Shown: in pieces, positions 42,261 to 50,603 of the stretch
Numbering within the stretch: position 1 is the stretch's first letter
Layout of the letters: each line of letters begins with the position of its first letter
Source of the DNA: Terriglobus albidus
GTDB lineage: Bacteria; Acidobacteriota; Terriglobia; Terriglobales; Acidobacteriaceae
Assembly: GCF_025685425.1 (NCBI RefSeq)
Contig: NZ_JAGTAS010000024.1
Coordinates: forward strand, 99,263 to 163,262
Direction of reading: 5' to 3'
DNA length: 64,000 nucleotides
The notes under the pieces: generated by a model
The model's database searches: none
Told to the model about the DNA's origin: nothing
The model's input: only the letters and a program-made list of their open reading frames with translations
Translations under genes and position numbers: made by a program

Positions 42261-42851
42261 CTAGCTCTGCTTCTGGCCTTCGAAGTAGCACCGTTCGGTC
42301 ATCGCACAGAAGACGTGCTCGAGGGCCAGATGGCACTCCTGGATATGGGCGGTGATGGAGGAGGGAATCGTTACGGTAAAGTCGCACAGCCCGGTCATGC
42401 GGCCCCCATCTTTGCCGGTGAAGCCGATGGTGAGCATGCCGCGCTTCTTCGCTTCGTCAATCGCCGAAAGGATGTTCGGGGAATTACCAGAGGTCGAGAT
42501 TCCAAAGAAGACGTCACCTTCGGCTCCAAGGGCTTCGATTTGACGAGAGAACAGGCGATCGAAACCAAGATCGTTGCCGATTGCCGTCAGATTGGAGCTG
42601 TCGACAGTCAGGGCCACAGCGCGCATCGCGGCGCGGTCATGGACAAGCCGGCAGACGAACTCGGCTACCAGATGCTGTGCATCGGCGGCGGAGCCTCCGT
42701 TGCCCGCGACCAGGAGCTTGCCCCCTTTTAGCATGGAGGCGGCTGTCGCTTCTGCTGCCGCGGCGACTGTCGATAAGATGGCTTCGTCGGCCAGAACCTT
42801 CTGGATGGTGGCGGCGGTTCCGTTGAGATGTTCTCGGACGAGGGATGTCAT
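42261..42851 (-). CDS. gmhA: Sedoheptulose-7-phosphate isomerase GmhA
   Basis: A 196-residue SIS-domain protein. 'LLVAGNGGSAADAQHLVAEFVCRL' is the hallmark phosphate-binding region, followed by 'DSSNLTAIGNDLGFDRLFSRQ', 'VFFGISTSGNSPNILSAI' and 'AHIQECHLALEHVFCAMTE' with the conserved Glu and His. It isomerises sedoheptulose-7-phosphate to D-glycero-D-manno-heptose-7-phosphate for lipopolysaccharide core heptose; consistent with lpxB elsewhere in the window. It is monocistronic and divergent from uxaC. Confidence 0.93.
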   Translation of the reverse strand: MTSLVREHLNGTAATIQKVLADEAILSTVAAAAEATAASMLKGGKLLVAGNGGSAADAQHLVAEFVCRLVHDRAAMRAVALTVDSSNLTAIGNDLGFDRLFSRQIEALGAEGDVFFGISTSGNSPNILSAIDEAKKRGMLTIGFTGKDGGRMTGLCDFTVTIPSSITAHIQECHLALEHVFCAMTERCYFEGQKQS

Positions 42852-42963
42852 GTCCCTAGTTTCTAGGGCATGCGTATGAGGCGCAAGTTAATCCTCCTGA
42901 TGGGAGTCCCTGGACGACGGAGCTGTATGGACTTGATAGGCTGTTTGTTGTGAGGATGAACAA

Positions 42964-44361
42964 ATGCTGAATGAAGCACGTTTGTTCCCGGCGGAGCCGG
43001 GTGTACGAAAGATCGCAGAGAAGCTCTATGAGACGGTGCGGGACCTGCCCATCATCTCTCCGCATGGCCATACTGATCCGCGCTGGTTTGCCGAGGATCC
43101 GGCGTTTCCTGATCCGGCAGCGTTGCTGATTCAGCCGGATCACTACGTCTTTCGCATGCTGTACTCGCAGGGCGTCAAGCTGGAGAGCCTGGGTGTGCCG
43201 CAGGTCGACGGCAAGCACAAGGCGGACTCACGTGAGGTGTGGCGGATCTTCGCGAGGCACTACTACCTCTTCCGCGGCACGCCGACGCGTATGTGGTTGG
43301 ACTACACTCTCGAAAAGCAGTTCGGCCTCACCGAGCTGCTGACCGAGAAGAACGCCGATGCGTTCTATGACACGATTGCGGCGAAGCTACAGACACCTGA
43401 GTTCCGGCCACGTGCCCTCTTCGAGAAGTTCAACATTGAGACGCTGGCCACGACAGATTCTCCGCTCGATAGCCTCGAATATCACAAAGCCATCCGCGAA
43501 TCCGGATGGAAGGGCCGTGTGGTCCCGACCTTCCGACCCGATGCGGTGGTTGACGCCGAGTATGCCGACTTCCAGGGCAATCTGAAGAAGCTGGGTGAGC
43601 TGACGGGCGAGGACACCTCGAACTACAAGGGATATCTGGCTGCGCTGCGTGCCCGCCGCCGTTTCTTCATCGAGATGGGCGCTACCGCGACCGACCACGG
43701 CCACCTGACAGCGATGACGGCCGATCTGGGCGAGGCCGCGGCGAGCGCTCTGTATGCGAAGATCCATGCGGGGACGGCCAATGCGAAGGAGATCGAGCTC
43801 TTCCAGGCGCAGATGCTGACCGAACTGGCCGGCATGAGTGTGGAAGATGGTCTGGTGATGCAGCTGCATCCAGGCTCTGTGCGTAATCACAATCTCGGTA
43901 TCTACAAGAAATTCGGCCGCGACAAGGGCGCAGATATTCCGTCGCCGACGGAGTATGTCCGCAACCTGCGTCCCCTGCTGGATAAGTACGGCAATGAGCC
44001 CGGGTTCACGTTCATTCTGTTCACGCTCGACGAGACGACCTACAGCCGTGAGTTGGCTCCGCTCGCAGGACACTATCCGTGCCTGCGGCTGGGCCCGGCG
44101 TGGTGGTTCCACGACTCGCCGGAAGGCATGACCCGCTTCCGCGAGCAGGTGACAGAGACTGCCGGCTTCTACAACACGGTTGGTTTCAATGACGATACGC
44201 GCGCCTTCCTTTCGATTCCGTCACGTCACGACGTAGCGCGGCGCATCGACTGCGCTTTCCTGGCGAGGCTGGTAGCCGAGCATCGTCTTGAAGAGCAGGA
44301 AGCCTTCGAAGTCGCCCAGGATCTGACGGTGAACCTGGTCCGCAAGGCGTACAAGCTGTAA
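42964..44361 (+). CDS. uxaC: Uronate isomerase UxaC
   Basis: A 465-residue amidohydrolase-like isomerase with the signature 'LPIISPHGHTDPRWFAEDPAF' (residues ~28-48, metal His residues), 'SQGVKLESLGVPQ' and 'IETLATTDSPLDSLEYH'. It interconverts D-glucuronate with D-fructuronate and D-galacturonate with D-tagaturonate, the entry step of hexuronate use. A strong terminator follows, so it is probably transcribed separately from the uxaE unit 233 bases downstream. Confidence 0.95.
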   Translation: MLNEARLFPAEPGVRKIAEKLYETVRDLPIISPHGHTDPRWFAEDPAFPDPAALLIQPDHYVFRMLYSQGVKLESLGVPQVDGKHKADSREVWRIFARHYYLFRGTPTRMWLDYTLEKQFGLTELLTEKNADAFYDTIAAKLQTPEFRPRALFEKFNIETLATTDSPLDSLEYHKAIRESGWKGRVVPTFRPDAVVDAEYADFQGNLKKLGELTGEDTSNYKGYLAALRARRRFFIEMGATATDHGHLTAMTADLGEAAASALYAKIHAGTANAKEIELFQAQMLTELAGMSVEDGLVMQLHPGSVRNHNLGIYKKFGRDKGADIPSPTEYVRNLRPLLDKYGNEPGFTFILFTLDETTYSRELAPLAGHYPCLRLGPAWWFHDSPEGMTRFREQVTETAGFYNTVGFNDDTRAFLSIPSRHDVARRIDCAFLARLVAEHRLEEQEAFEVAQDLTVNLVRKAYKL

Positions 44362-44381
44362 GGGAGCCTCGACAGGAGGAG

Positions 44382-44404
44382 GGCCGGCATTCGGCCGGCC
44401 TTTT
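44382..44404 (+). terminator. Terminator after uxaC
   Basis: GGCCGGC and GCCGGCC form a stem around ATTCG, then TTTT. Confidence 0.75.
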
Positions 44405-44554
44405 CTCGTGGTCGTTTTCGGCAATAACGTTCCGGAATACGGTATTTGAAGTGGTTTTACCTCTTCGAAAGCGTTTTCTTGGCTCTATGTGGAATACGAG
44501 TTTCCTCACCCTAATCACGGGGCCGCTTTTCGTTTGATATGCTTGGTGTCGTAA

Positions 44555-44571
44555 AATTGGTTCGACCAGTT
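44555..44571 (+). promoter_or_regulatory. UxuR/ExuR-like operator candidate upstream of uxaE
   Basis: AATTGGTTCGACCAGTT is an imperfect palindrome with TTGGT and ACCA half-sites, resembling the TTGGTATACCAA core bound by GntR-family UxuR/ExuR regulators of hexuronate genes. It lies 23 bases before the uxaE start, a repressor-like position. No GntR gene is in the window. Confidence 0.4.
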
Positions 44572-44594
44572 AGGGAAATGAGGGAATTAGTTCG

Positions 44595-45857
44595 ATGAGT
44601 GACGTATTGCGGCTTCCACAGTTTTCGATCGGTACCGGCGATCGGTTCGCCCACCAGGCAAAGGCGCAGCTTCAGGCCTGCGTGAATGCAGCTAAGGCCG
44701 GTGTGGAGGTGGTGCCGGTATGGAACAAATCGAACCGTGAGCACACCATCATCGGCAGTGAGCCTTCGCAGACGCGTGCCGCCGCCGATGCCGCCGTAAA
44801 GGCGCTGGGCTGGGATAAGCCCTACTTCCTCGACGCGGATCATATCAATCTGAAGACGATGGGCCGCTTTGTGGCTCCCTGTGACTTTTTCACCATCGAC
44901 GTTGCGGACGATATCGGCAAGCCTGCGGCTGCTGCTGATGTCGATGCATTTGTGGCGCGTCATCCGGAGCTGGTGGGAACGGTGAACATTCCCGGTATCG
45001 CTGAGCCGTTCCGTACCGATGAGGCCTTTGTCCGTGGTGTCGCCAATAAGTTTCTCGGCGCCGTGCAGGAGGCCGGAAAGATCTATCGCGCCATCCTGGA
45101 GGCGAAAGGCGAGGGCAAGTTCGTCCCTGAGATCTCGATGGATGAGACTGACCTGCCGCAGACTCCGGTGGAGCTGTTGATCATCCTGGCTGCCATTGCA
45201 GACGAGAAGGTTCCGATCCAGACCATCGCTCCGAAGTTTACCGGCCGCTTCAACAAGGGCGTCGAATACGTGGGCGATGTTGCGCAGTTCAGCCGCGAGT
45301 TTGAAGAAGACTTGGCCGCGATCGCCTTCGCTGTGAAGAACTACGGCCTGCCGGAGAACCTGAAGCTGAGTGTTCACTCTGGTTCGGATAAGTTCTCGAT
45401 CTATGCCGCGATTCACAACGCGGTGACCAAGACCGGCGCGGGTGTTCATCTCAAGACGGCCGGCACCACCTGGCTGGAAGAGGTAATTGGTCTAGCCGAG
45501 GCCGGCGGTTCGGGCCTGGCGATTGCCAAGGAAGTGTATGCCGAGGCCTTCTCACATGCCGATGAGCTGATGGCGCCATATGCCACCGTCATCGATATCA
45601 AGAAGGAAAAGCTTCCTTCAGTGGAAGAGGTGAATGGCTGGACGAGCGAGCAGTTCGTTGGTGCGCTGCGTCACGTGCAGAGCAATCCTCTGTACAACGC
45701 GAACTTCCGTCAGTTGATTCACGTTGGCTTCAAGGTGGCGGCGAAGATGGGGCCGCGTTACCTGGAGGCGCTGGAGGCGAACGAGGAGATCGTCGCCAAG
45801 AACGTGACCGAGAACCTGTGGGAGCGGCACATCCGTCCGGTGTTCCTGGGCGCTTAA
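44595..45857 (+). CDS. uxaE: Tagaturonate epimerase UxaE
   Basis: A 420-residue protein matching the UxaE family: 'FSIGTGDRFAHQAKAQLQA' at the start, 'KPYFLDADHINLKTMGRF', 'FTIDVADDIG', 'VPEISMDETDLPQTPVELL', 'IQTIAPKFTGRFNKGVEYVG' and 'LSVHSGSDKFSIY'. UxaE, first assigned in Thermotoga, epimerises D-tagaturonate to D-fructuronate and so lets galacturonate join the glucuronate branch without UxaB/UxaA. The pairing with UxaC supports the assignment. A terminator hairpin follows, its T-tract running up to the ribosome site of the gluconokinase gene. Confidence 0.88.
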   Translation: MSDVLRLPQFSIGTGDRFAHQAKAQLQACVNAAKAGVEVVPVWNKSNREHTIIGSEPSQTRAAADAAVKALGWDKPYFLDADHINLKTMGRFVAPCDFFTIDVADDIGKPAAAADVDAFVARHPELVGTVNIPGIAEPFRTDEAFVRGVANKFLGAVQEAGKIYRAILEAKGEGKFVPEISMDETDLPQTPVELLIILAAIADEKVPIQTIAPKFTGRFNKGVEYVGDVAQFSREFEEDLAAIAFAVKNYGLPENLKLSVHSGSDKFSIYAAIHNAVTKTGAGVHLKTAGTTWLEEVIGLAEAGGSGLAIAKEVYAEAFSHADELMAPYATVIDIKKEKLPSVEEVNGWTSEQFVGALRHVQSNPLYNANFRQLIHVGFKVAAKMGPRYLEALEANEEIVAKNVTENLWERHIRPVFLGA

Positions 45858-45877
45858 AAAGAAGAAAATACAAAGAG

Positions 45878-45904
45878 CGCGGCAGAACAGATGCCGCGTT
45901 TTTT
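45878..45904 (+). terminator. Terminator between uxaE and gluconokinase
   Basis: CGCGGCA pairs with TGCCGCG around GAACAGA, then TTTTTT. It ends 12 bases before the next start codon, so the downstream gene depends on readthrough or on its own promoter. Confidence 0.75.
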
Positions 45905-45916
45905 GTTGAGGCGAAG

Positions 45917-46405
45917 ATGATTCTGGTTTTGATGGGAGTTTCGGGAGCAGGCAAGTCGACAATCGGTCATACGCTGGCCGAACGGTTGCATTGCCCGTTC
46001 GCCGATGCGGATGACTATCATCCGCCTGCGAACAAGGCAAAGATGGCGTCGGGTCAGCCGCTGAATGACGACGATCGCCAACCCTGGCTGGAGCGGTTGA
46101 ATGAACTGATGCGTGAGTGGCACGAGCAGGAAAGCAGCGGCATATTGGCGTGCTCCGCTCTGAAGGACAAGTACCGCGTCACCCTGAGCCAGGGTATGCC
46201 GGAAGGGACGGTACAGTTTGTGTTACTGGATCTTCCGAAGGAGACGCTTACGGAGCGCTTGGCGGCGCGTAAGCATGAGTACATGAATCCGAAGCTGCTG
46301 GACAGTCAGTTGGCTACGCTGGAGCGCCCGTCCGATGCTGTTATCGTGACGAATGACAGGCCCGTAGATCAGGTCGTAGACGAGATTTTGAGCAAGGTGA
46401 AGTAG
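45917..46405 (+). CDS. gntK: Gluconokinase (GntK family)
   Basis: A 162-residue P-loop kinase from the ATG at 45917 (GAGGCGAAG upstream). The Walker A motif is 'LMGVSGAGKSTIG' and the family signature is 'DADDYHPPANKAKMASGQPLNDDDR', here read in two parts, followed by 'GILACSALKDKYR'. It phosphorylates gluconate to 6-phosphogluconate, feeding the pentose-phosphate or Entner-Doudoroff pathway. The SDR gene starts nine bases downstream, so the two form an operon. Confidence 0.92.
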   Translation: MILVLMGVSGAGKSTIGHTLAERLHCPFADADDYHPPANKAKMASGQPLNDDDRQPWLERLNELMREWHEQESSGILACSALKDKYRVTLSQGMPEGTVQFVLLDLPKETLTERLAARKHEYMNPKLLDSQLATLERPSDAVIVTNDRPVDQVVDEILSKVK

Positions 46406-46414
46406 GAGGGAAAG

Positions 46415-47191
46415 ATGGGGCACAAGCTGTTTGATCTCACGGGTAAGACTGCCGTGGTGGTGGGAGGAACGTCGGGCATTGGCCTGGCAATGTCGCTGGG
46501 CCTGGCTGAGGCCGGCGCGGATGTAGTGGCGAGCTCGCGGCGCCAGGAGCAGGTAGACGAGGTTGCCGCGAAGATTGAGGCGCTGGGCCGCCGTTCTCTG
46601 CGTGTTCCGACGGACGTAAATGATCGTGCGACGCTGCAGACGCTCGCCGACAAGACTCTGGCGGAGTTCGGCAAGGTGGACATCCTGATCAACTGCGCCG
46701 GCAAGATCAAGCGCGAGCCCACGCTGACGGTTCCCGAAGAGACCTGGGACGACATTATGAGCACCAATGTGACCGGCACCCTACGCGCCTGCCAGATCTT
46801 CGGCAAGCACATGCTGGAGCGCGGTTACGGTCGCATCGTCAACATCGCCTCGCTGAACACCTTTGTCAGCCTGAAGGAAGTCTCCGCCTATGCGGCCAGC
46901 AAGGCTGCGGTGGGCGCGCTGACTCGTTCGCTGGCGGTGGAGTGGTCGTCGCTGGGCGTTACCGTGAATGCGATTGCTCCGGGTGTCTTCCGCACAGACC
47001 TGAATGCGAAGCTGCTTGATGAGTCCCCGCGTGGACAGGAGCTTAAGATGCGTACGCCGATGGGCCGCTTCGGTAAGACCGAAGAGCTGGTTGGTGCGGC
47101 GATCTTCCTGGCAAGCGATGCTGCTTCGTTTATCACCGGCGAGATTGTAGTGGTCGACGGCGGCTTCCTGGCCAGCGGCGTGAATCAGTAA
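46415..47191 (+). CDS. SDR-family oxidoreductase, sugar-acid type
   Basis: A 258-residue short-chain dehydrogenase: 'VVVGGTSGIGLAM' (cofactor loop), 'LINCAGKIKREPTLTV', catalytic Tyr-Lys in 'SAYAASKAAVG', and 'VNAIAPGVFRTDL'. Similarity is to gluconate 5-dehydrogenase and 2-deoxygluconate 3-dehydrogenase types. In this hexuronate cluster it may act as the reductase for fructuronate (the UxuB step, otherwise missing here) or oxidise gluconate next to gntK; sequence alone does not decide. The AGGAGGG ribosome site is strong. Confidence 0.8.
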   Translation: MGHKLFDLTGKTAVVVGGTSGIGLAMSLGLAEAGADVVASSRRQEQVDEVAAKIEALGRRSLRVPTDVNDRATLQTLADKTLAEFGKVDILINCAGKIKREPTLTVPEETWDDIMSTNVTGTLRACQIFGKHMLERGYGRIVNIASLNTFVSLKEVSAYAASKAAVGALTRSLAVEWSSLGVTVNAIAPGVFRTDLNAKLLDESPRGQELKMRTPMGRFGKTEELVGAAIFLASDAASFITGEIVVVDGGFLASGVNQ

Positions 47192-47210
47192 GGTTCTGTG
47201 ATGCAGTAGA

Positions 47211-47238
47211 AAAGGAGCGCCAATGGCGCTCCTTTTTT
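47211..47238. terminator. Bidirectional terminator between SDR and kduD
   Basis: AAAAGGAGCGCC-AAT-GGCGCTCCTTTTTT is a symmetric hairpin with A-run and T-run flanks, suited to both convergent genes. Confidence 0.85.
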
Positions 47239-47257
47239 CATAGAGGGGAATGTTTCC

Positions 47258-48016
47258 TTAACGTGCGAGCCATCCGCCATCGACATTCAGTACGGTGCCG
47301 GTGATGTAGTTGGCGGCAGGGCTGGAGAGGAAGACCGCGGTAGCGGCGATGTCTTCCGGATCACCCCAGCGGCCGGTCGGGATGCGCTCGAGGATCTGGC
47401 GGTTACGGGTCTCGTCATTACGCAGAGGCAGTGTATTGTCGGTCGCGATATAGCCGGGAGCGATTGCGTTGACCTGGATCCCGCGCGGCGCCCATTCGTT
47501 TGCCAGGGCCTTGGTGAGCTGTGCCACGGCGCCTTTGCTGGCGGCGTACGCAGGCACGCGGATGCCGCCCTGGAAGGAAAGCAGCGAAGCGATGTTCACG
47601 ATCTTGCCTGGAGCTTTGCGTTCGATGAGCGCACGGCCGACTAGCTGCGAGAGCTGAAAGACAGAGTTCAAATTGATCTGGATGACGCGCTGCCAGTCTT
47701 CAAAGGGATAGTCGACAGCTTCGTGCCGGATAATGGTGCCGGCGTTATTGATCAGAATGTCGATGTGGCCAAACTTTGCCGTGACCTGATCGAAGAGTTG
47801 TTGCGCACCTTCGGTTGAAGAGAGATCGGCCTGGAAGGCGGCAGCGCTGCCGCCAATGGAGGCGGCGGTGGCTTCTGCCGGGCGCGAGTTGCCATGGCAG
47901 GCGACTGTGGCTCCGGCCTCAGCAAGCGCCTGGGCGACAGAGGCGCCGATTCCTGCAGAGGCGCCGGTGACAAGAGCTACTTTGTTGTCGAGACGAAAAT
48001 GATCAAGTACTGGCAT
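47258..48016 (-). CDS. kduD: 2-dehydro-3-deoxy-D-gluconate 5-dehydrogenase KduD
   Basis: A 252-residue SDR: 'MPVLDHFRLDNKVALVTGAS', 'AGIG' cofactor loop, 'INNAGTIIRHEAVDYPFEDW', catalytic 'PAYAASKGAVAQL', and 'YIATDNTLPLRNDETRN' typical of KduD. It reduces 2,5-diketo-3-deoxygluconate (the product of KduI) to 2-keto-3-deoxygluconate with NADH, in the breakdown of unsaturated uronates released by polysaccharide lyases. It is transcribed away from the kduI-kdgK-eda operon; a 113-bp repeat lies between them. Confidence 0.9.
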   Translation of the reverse strand: MPVLDHFRLDNKVALVTGASAGIGASVAQALAEAGATVACHGNSRPAEATAASIGGSAAAFQADLSSTEGAQQLFDQVTAKFGHIDILINNAGTIIRHEAVDYPFEDWQRVIQINLNSVFQLSQLVGRALIERKAPGKIVNIASLLSFQGGIRVPAYAASKGAVAQLTKALANEWAPRGIQVNAIAPGYIATDNTLPLRNDETRNRQILERIPTGRWGDPEDIAATAVFLSSPAANYITGTVLNVDGGWLAR

Positions 48017-48053
48017 GGGTCTGGCAATAGATTACGGGAAATCGGGAAGTGGT

Positions 48054-48167
48054 AGAGCATTTTCCCTGTTGCTGGGTATTCCGGAAGAAGAGTGCAGCGG
48101 CGTTTTCATTGCGGAAAACGCCCATAGGTGCGGAAGCCCTACACTACACCGGCAGGGAAAATGCTCT
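48054..48167 (+). repeat. ~113-bp palindrome-ended repeat, copy C
   Basis: The left end is AGAGCATTTTCCCTGT and the right end is CAGGGAAAATGCTCT, near-perfect inverted repeats. The internal hairpin is GGCGTTTTC-ATTGCG-GAAAACGCC. Aligned with the reverse complement of copy A it is about 90% identical. It sits in the divergent promoter region between kduD and the cupin-kduI operon. Confidence 0.85.
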
Positions 48168-48213
48168 GGCGCCAGTTCTGATAAGGTGGGTGGGTAAAAA
48201 TAGGATTCCGTAT

Positions 48214-48693
48214 ATGAAAATTGTGGCAATGACGGCGGCGGCGCTGTTGATGGCGCTGCCTGTGAGTGCACAGGAGTTCGGTCCAGCAACGGTAGACGCG
48301 GCAGGAGCCCTGGCTTCGCGAGGAAGAGAATTCCTGGCTAAGGCCAGAACCGCCGAGACCGGTGCCTATAGTGAGACGTTAAAAGACTACGGAAATCACA
48401 AGACGATGCTTGCGGCGCGCGCTAAGACCGGCACACCGGAGTATCACGAGGAGTGGAGCGATTTTTTCGTTGTCCTCGATGGCGAATTCACCATGTTGGT
48501 GGGTGGAAAGCTGAAAGATCAGCACCCAATCGACGGCAAACCTGGCGAGCTGAGCGGTTCGGGGATTGAGGGCGGAACGAAAATCGCACTGAAGAAAGGG
48601 GACGTTTTCCACCTTCAACCGAAGACTCCGCACCAGGCCGTGCTGACTCCGGGTAAGACGCTGCTCTACTATGTCATCAAGGTGAAAGAGTAA
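48214..48693 (+). CDS. Secreted cupin-domain protein
   Basis: 159 residues from the ATG at 48214; the frame upstream runs through the palindromic repeat and is not a real N-terminus. A signal peptide (VAMTAAALLMALPVSAQE) precedes a single cupin domain with 'EYHEEWSDFFVVLDGEFTML' and 'KKGDVFHLQPKTPHQAVL', which supply likely metal-binding His and Glu residues. The function is unknown. It overlaps kduI by one base (TAATG), so it is the first gene of the kduI-kdgK-eda operon, suggesting a periplasmic role in uronate handling. Confidence 0.75.
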   Translation: MKIVAMTAAALLMALPVSAQEFGPATVDAAGALASRGREFLAKARTAETGAYSETLKDYGNHKTMLAARAKTGTPEYHEEWSDFFVVLDGEFTMLVGGKLKDQHPIDGKPGELSGSGIEGGTKIALKKGDVFHLQPKTPHQAVLTPGKTLLYYVIKVKE

Positions 48694-49523
48694 TGAAGCT
48701 GCTGCAGGTTGCGGATGCTGTGCGCTATGAGCGCATGACGACGAATGAGATACGGGAGTCGTTTCTCGCGGATGAGCTGGCCATACCGGGCTCGCTGGAA
48801 CTGAGATATATAGATCTGGATCGTACCGTGGTTGGATTTGCGGTTCCTGCCAGCGGCGCATTGGAACTGCCCTGCCCGGCGGAGCTGCGGGCGGAGTTCT
48901 TCTGCCAGCGGCGCGAGCTGGGCATCCTGAATGTTGGCGGCCCGGGTGTAGTGACGATTGACGGTACTGAGTTCGCGCTGGACAAGCTGGATTGCCTCTA
49001 CGCCGGCCGTGGATCGAAGCAGGTGACATTTGCCAGTAAGAGTGCTGATACTCCGGCGGCCTTTTATCTGCTGAGCTATCCGGCTCATGCGGAGTGGCCG
49101 ACGGCGATGGTGAAGTTCGCCGACCTGAAGCCGGTAGAGCTGGGCGCGCTTGAGACCTGTAATCATCGCAAGATCTACAAGGCCATTCATCTTGAAGGCA
49201 TTCGTAGCTGCCAGCTCGTGATGGGCTTTACTCTGCTGGAGCCGGGCTCGAACTGGAACACCATGCCGCCGCATACGCACATGCGCCGCAGCGAGGTGTA
49301 CATGTACTTCGATGTGGACGCGGGACATCGCGTGCTGCATCTGATGGGACCGGCAACGTCGACCAAGCACCTGGTGGTTGCAAATCACGAAGTGGCGATC
49401 TCGCCCGGCTGGTCAATTCATGCCGGAGTCGGCACCAAGAGCTACGGTTTCTGCTGGGGTATGGGCGGTGAGAACCAGCGTTATGACGATATGGATGCAC
49501 TCACGATTGCGGACCTGCGATAA
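48693..49523 (+). CDS. kduI: 5-dehydro-4-deoxy-D-glucuronate isomerase KduI
   Basis: A 276-residue bicupin. The zinc site is in 'MPPHTHMRRSEVYMYFDV' (His, His, Glu), with a later His in 'SPGWSIHAGVGT', and the C-terminus 'GENQRYDDMD' is typical. It converts 4-deoxy-L-threo-5-hexosulose uronate (DKI), released from pectin or alginate-like oligouronides, to 2,5-diketo-3-deoxygluconate. It overlaps the cupin gene upstream and ends directly against kdgK. Confidence 0.95.
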   Translation: MKLLQVADAVRYERMTTNEIRESFLADELAIPGSLELRYIDLDRTVVGFAVPASGALELPCPAELRAEFFCQRRELGILNVGGPGVVTIDGTEFALDKLDCLYAGRGSKQVTFASKSADTPAAFYLLSYPAHAEWPTAMVKFADLKPVELGALETCNHRKIYKAIHLEGIRSCQLVMGFTLLEPGSNWNTMPPHTHMRRSEVYMYFDVDAGHRVLHLMGPATSTKHLVVANHEVAISPGWSIHAGVGTKSYGFCWGMGGENQRYDDMDALTIADLR

Positions 49524-50603
49524 ATGATTGTCTCGATCAAGCCGGTGACTGAGACCGGACATGACCTGGTGTCTCTCGGTGAAGTGATGGTGCGTTTCGA
49601 TCCAGGCGAGACGCGGATTGCGCGAACCCGCAACTTTACGGTCTGGGAAGGCGGAGGCGAGTATAACGTCGCCCGCGGCCTGCGCCGCTGCTTCGGGATG
49701 AAGACGGCGATCGTGACCGCACTCGTCGATAATCCTGTTGGGCGCTTGGTGGAAGACCTGATGCTGCAGGGTGGCGTCGATCTGCGGTACGTCCTCTGGT
49801 CGAAGTTCGACAGCATTGGCCGCGAGTCGCGCAACGGCATCTACTTTCTGGAACGTGGCTTCGGCCGTCGCGGCGCGGTCGGCATGATGGATCGTGGACA
49901 TACCGCTATTTCCCAGGTAAAGCCCGGTGAGATCGATTGGGATGCGATCTTCACATATGCCCGCTGGTTCCACACTGGCGGCGTGATGGCTGCTCTGAGT
50001 GAACACTCGACCGCGGTGGTGCTGGAAGCGATGCTCGCCGCCAAGCGTCACGGAGTCGTGGTTTCCTTCGACGCCAACTATCGGCCTTCGCTATGGAAGG
50101 AGCGTGGTGGGCGGCGCGCTGCGGTGGAAGTAAACCGCATGCTCGCCGAGCATGTCGATGTCTTCTTCGGGCACGACGGAGACTTGAGCGCGGAGCTCGG
50201 GAAATCGTCGCAGGGACCGGCCTGGCATACGATCGAGAGCTTCGGTGAGATGGCGCAGAACGTGATTCGCCACTTCCCGGGATTAAAGGTCCTGGCGACG
50301 ACGATGCGCCGTGTGCACTCAGCCAGCTGCAATGACTGGGGCGCTTTCGGCTATGCCAACGGCAAAGTCGCCGAGGGAATACGGTACAACAACCTCGAGA
50401 TCTTTGACCGCGTGGGAGGTGGCGACTCATTTGCCTCCGGCCTGATCTACGGCTTGTTGATGGGACGCGATCTGAAGTGGTCGCTTGATTGTGGTGTGGC
50501 GCATGGGGCGCTGGCCATGTTGACGCCGGGCGACAGCTCGATGGCGACACTGGCCGAGGTAGAAGGTCTAATGGCCGGTGACGGCGCAGGAGTGAAGCGA
50601 TAA
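49524..50603 (+). CDS. kdgK: 2-keto-3-deoxygluconate kinase KdgK
   Basis: A 359-residue PfkB-family kinase. The N-terminal motif 'LVSLGEVMVRFDPGETRIAR' and 'WEGGGEYNVARGLRR' are followed near the end by 'FDRVGGGDSFASGLIYGLL', which contains the ATP anion hole and catalytic Asp. It phosphorylates 2-keto-3-deoxygluconate to KDPG. Its ATG follows immediately after the kduI stop and its stop abuts the eda start, so the three are one operon. Confidence 0.92.
   Translation: MIVSIKPVTETGHDLVSLGEVMVRFDPGETRIARTRNFTVWEGGGEYNVARGLRRCFGMKTAIVTALVDNPVGRLVEDLMLQGGVDLRYVLWSKFDSIGRESRNGIYFLERGFGRRGAVGMMDRGHTAISQVKPGEIDWDAIFTYARWFHTGGVMAALSEHSTAVVLEAMLAAKRHGVVVSFDANYRPSLWKERGGRRAAVEVNRMLAEHVDVFFGHDGDLSAELGKSSQGPAWHTIESFGEMAQNVIRHFPGLKVLATTMRRVHSASCNDWGAFGYANGKVAEGIRYNNLEIFDRVGGGDSFASGLIYGLLMGRDLKWSLDCGVAHGALAMLTPGDSSMATLAEVEGLMAGDGAGVKR

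Noticed and set aside
48054..48213. N-terminal extension of the cupin protein through the 113-bp repeat
   Set aside because: The open frame from 48049 runs through the palindromic element; the ATG at 48214 opens a clear signal peptide.
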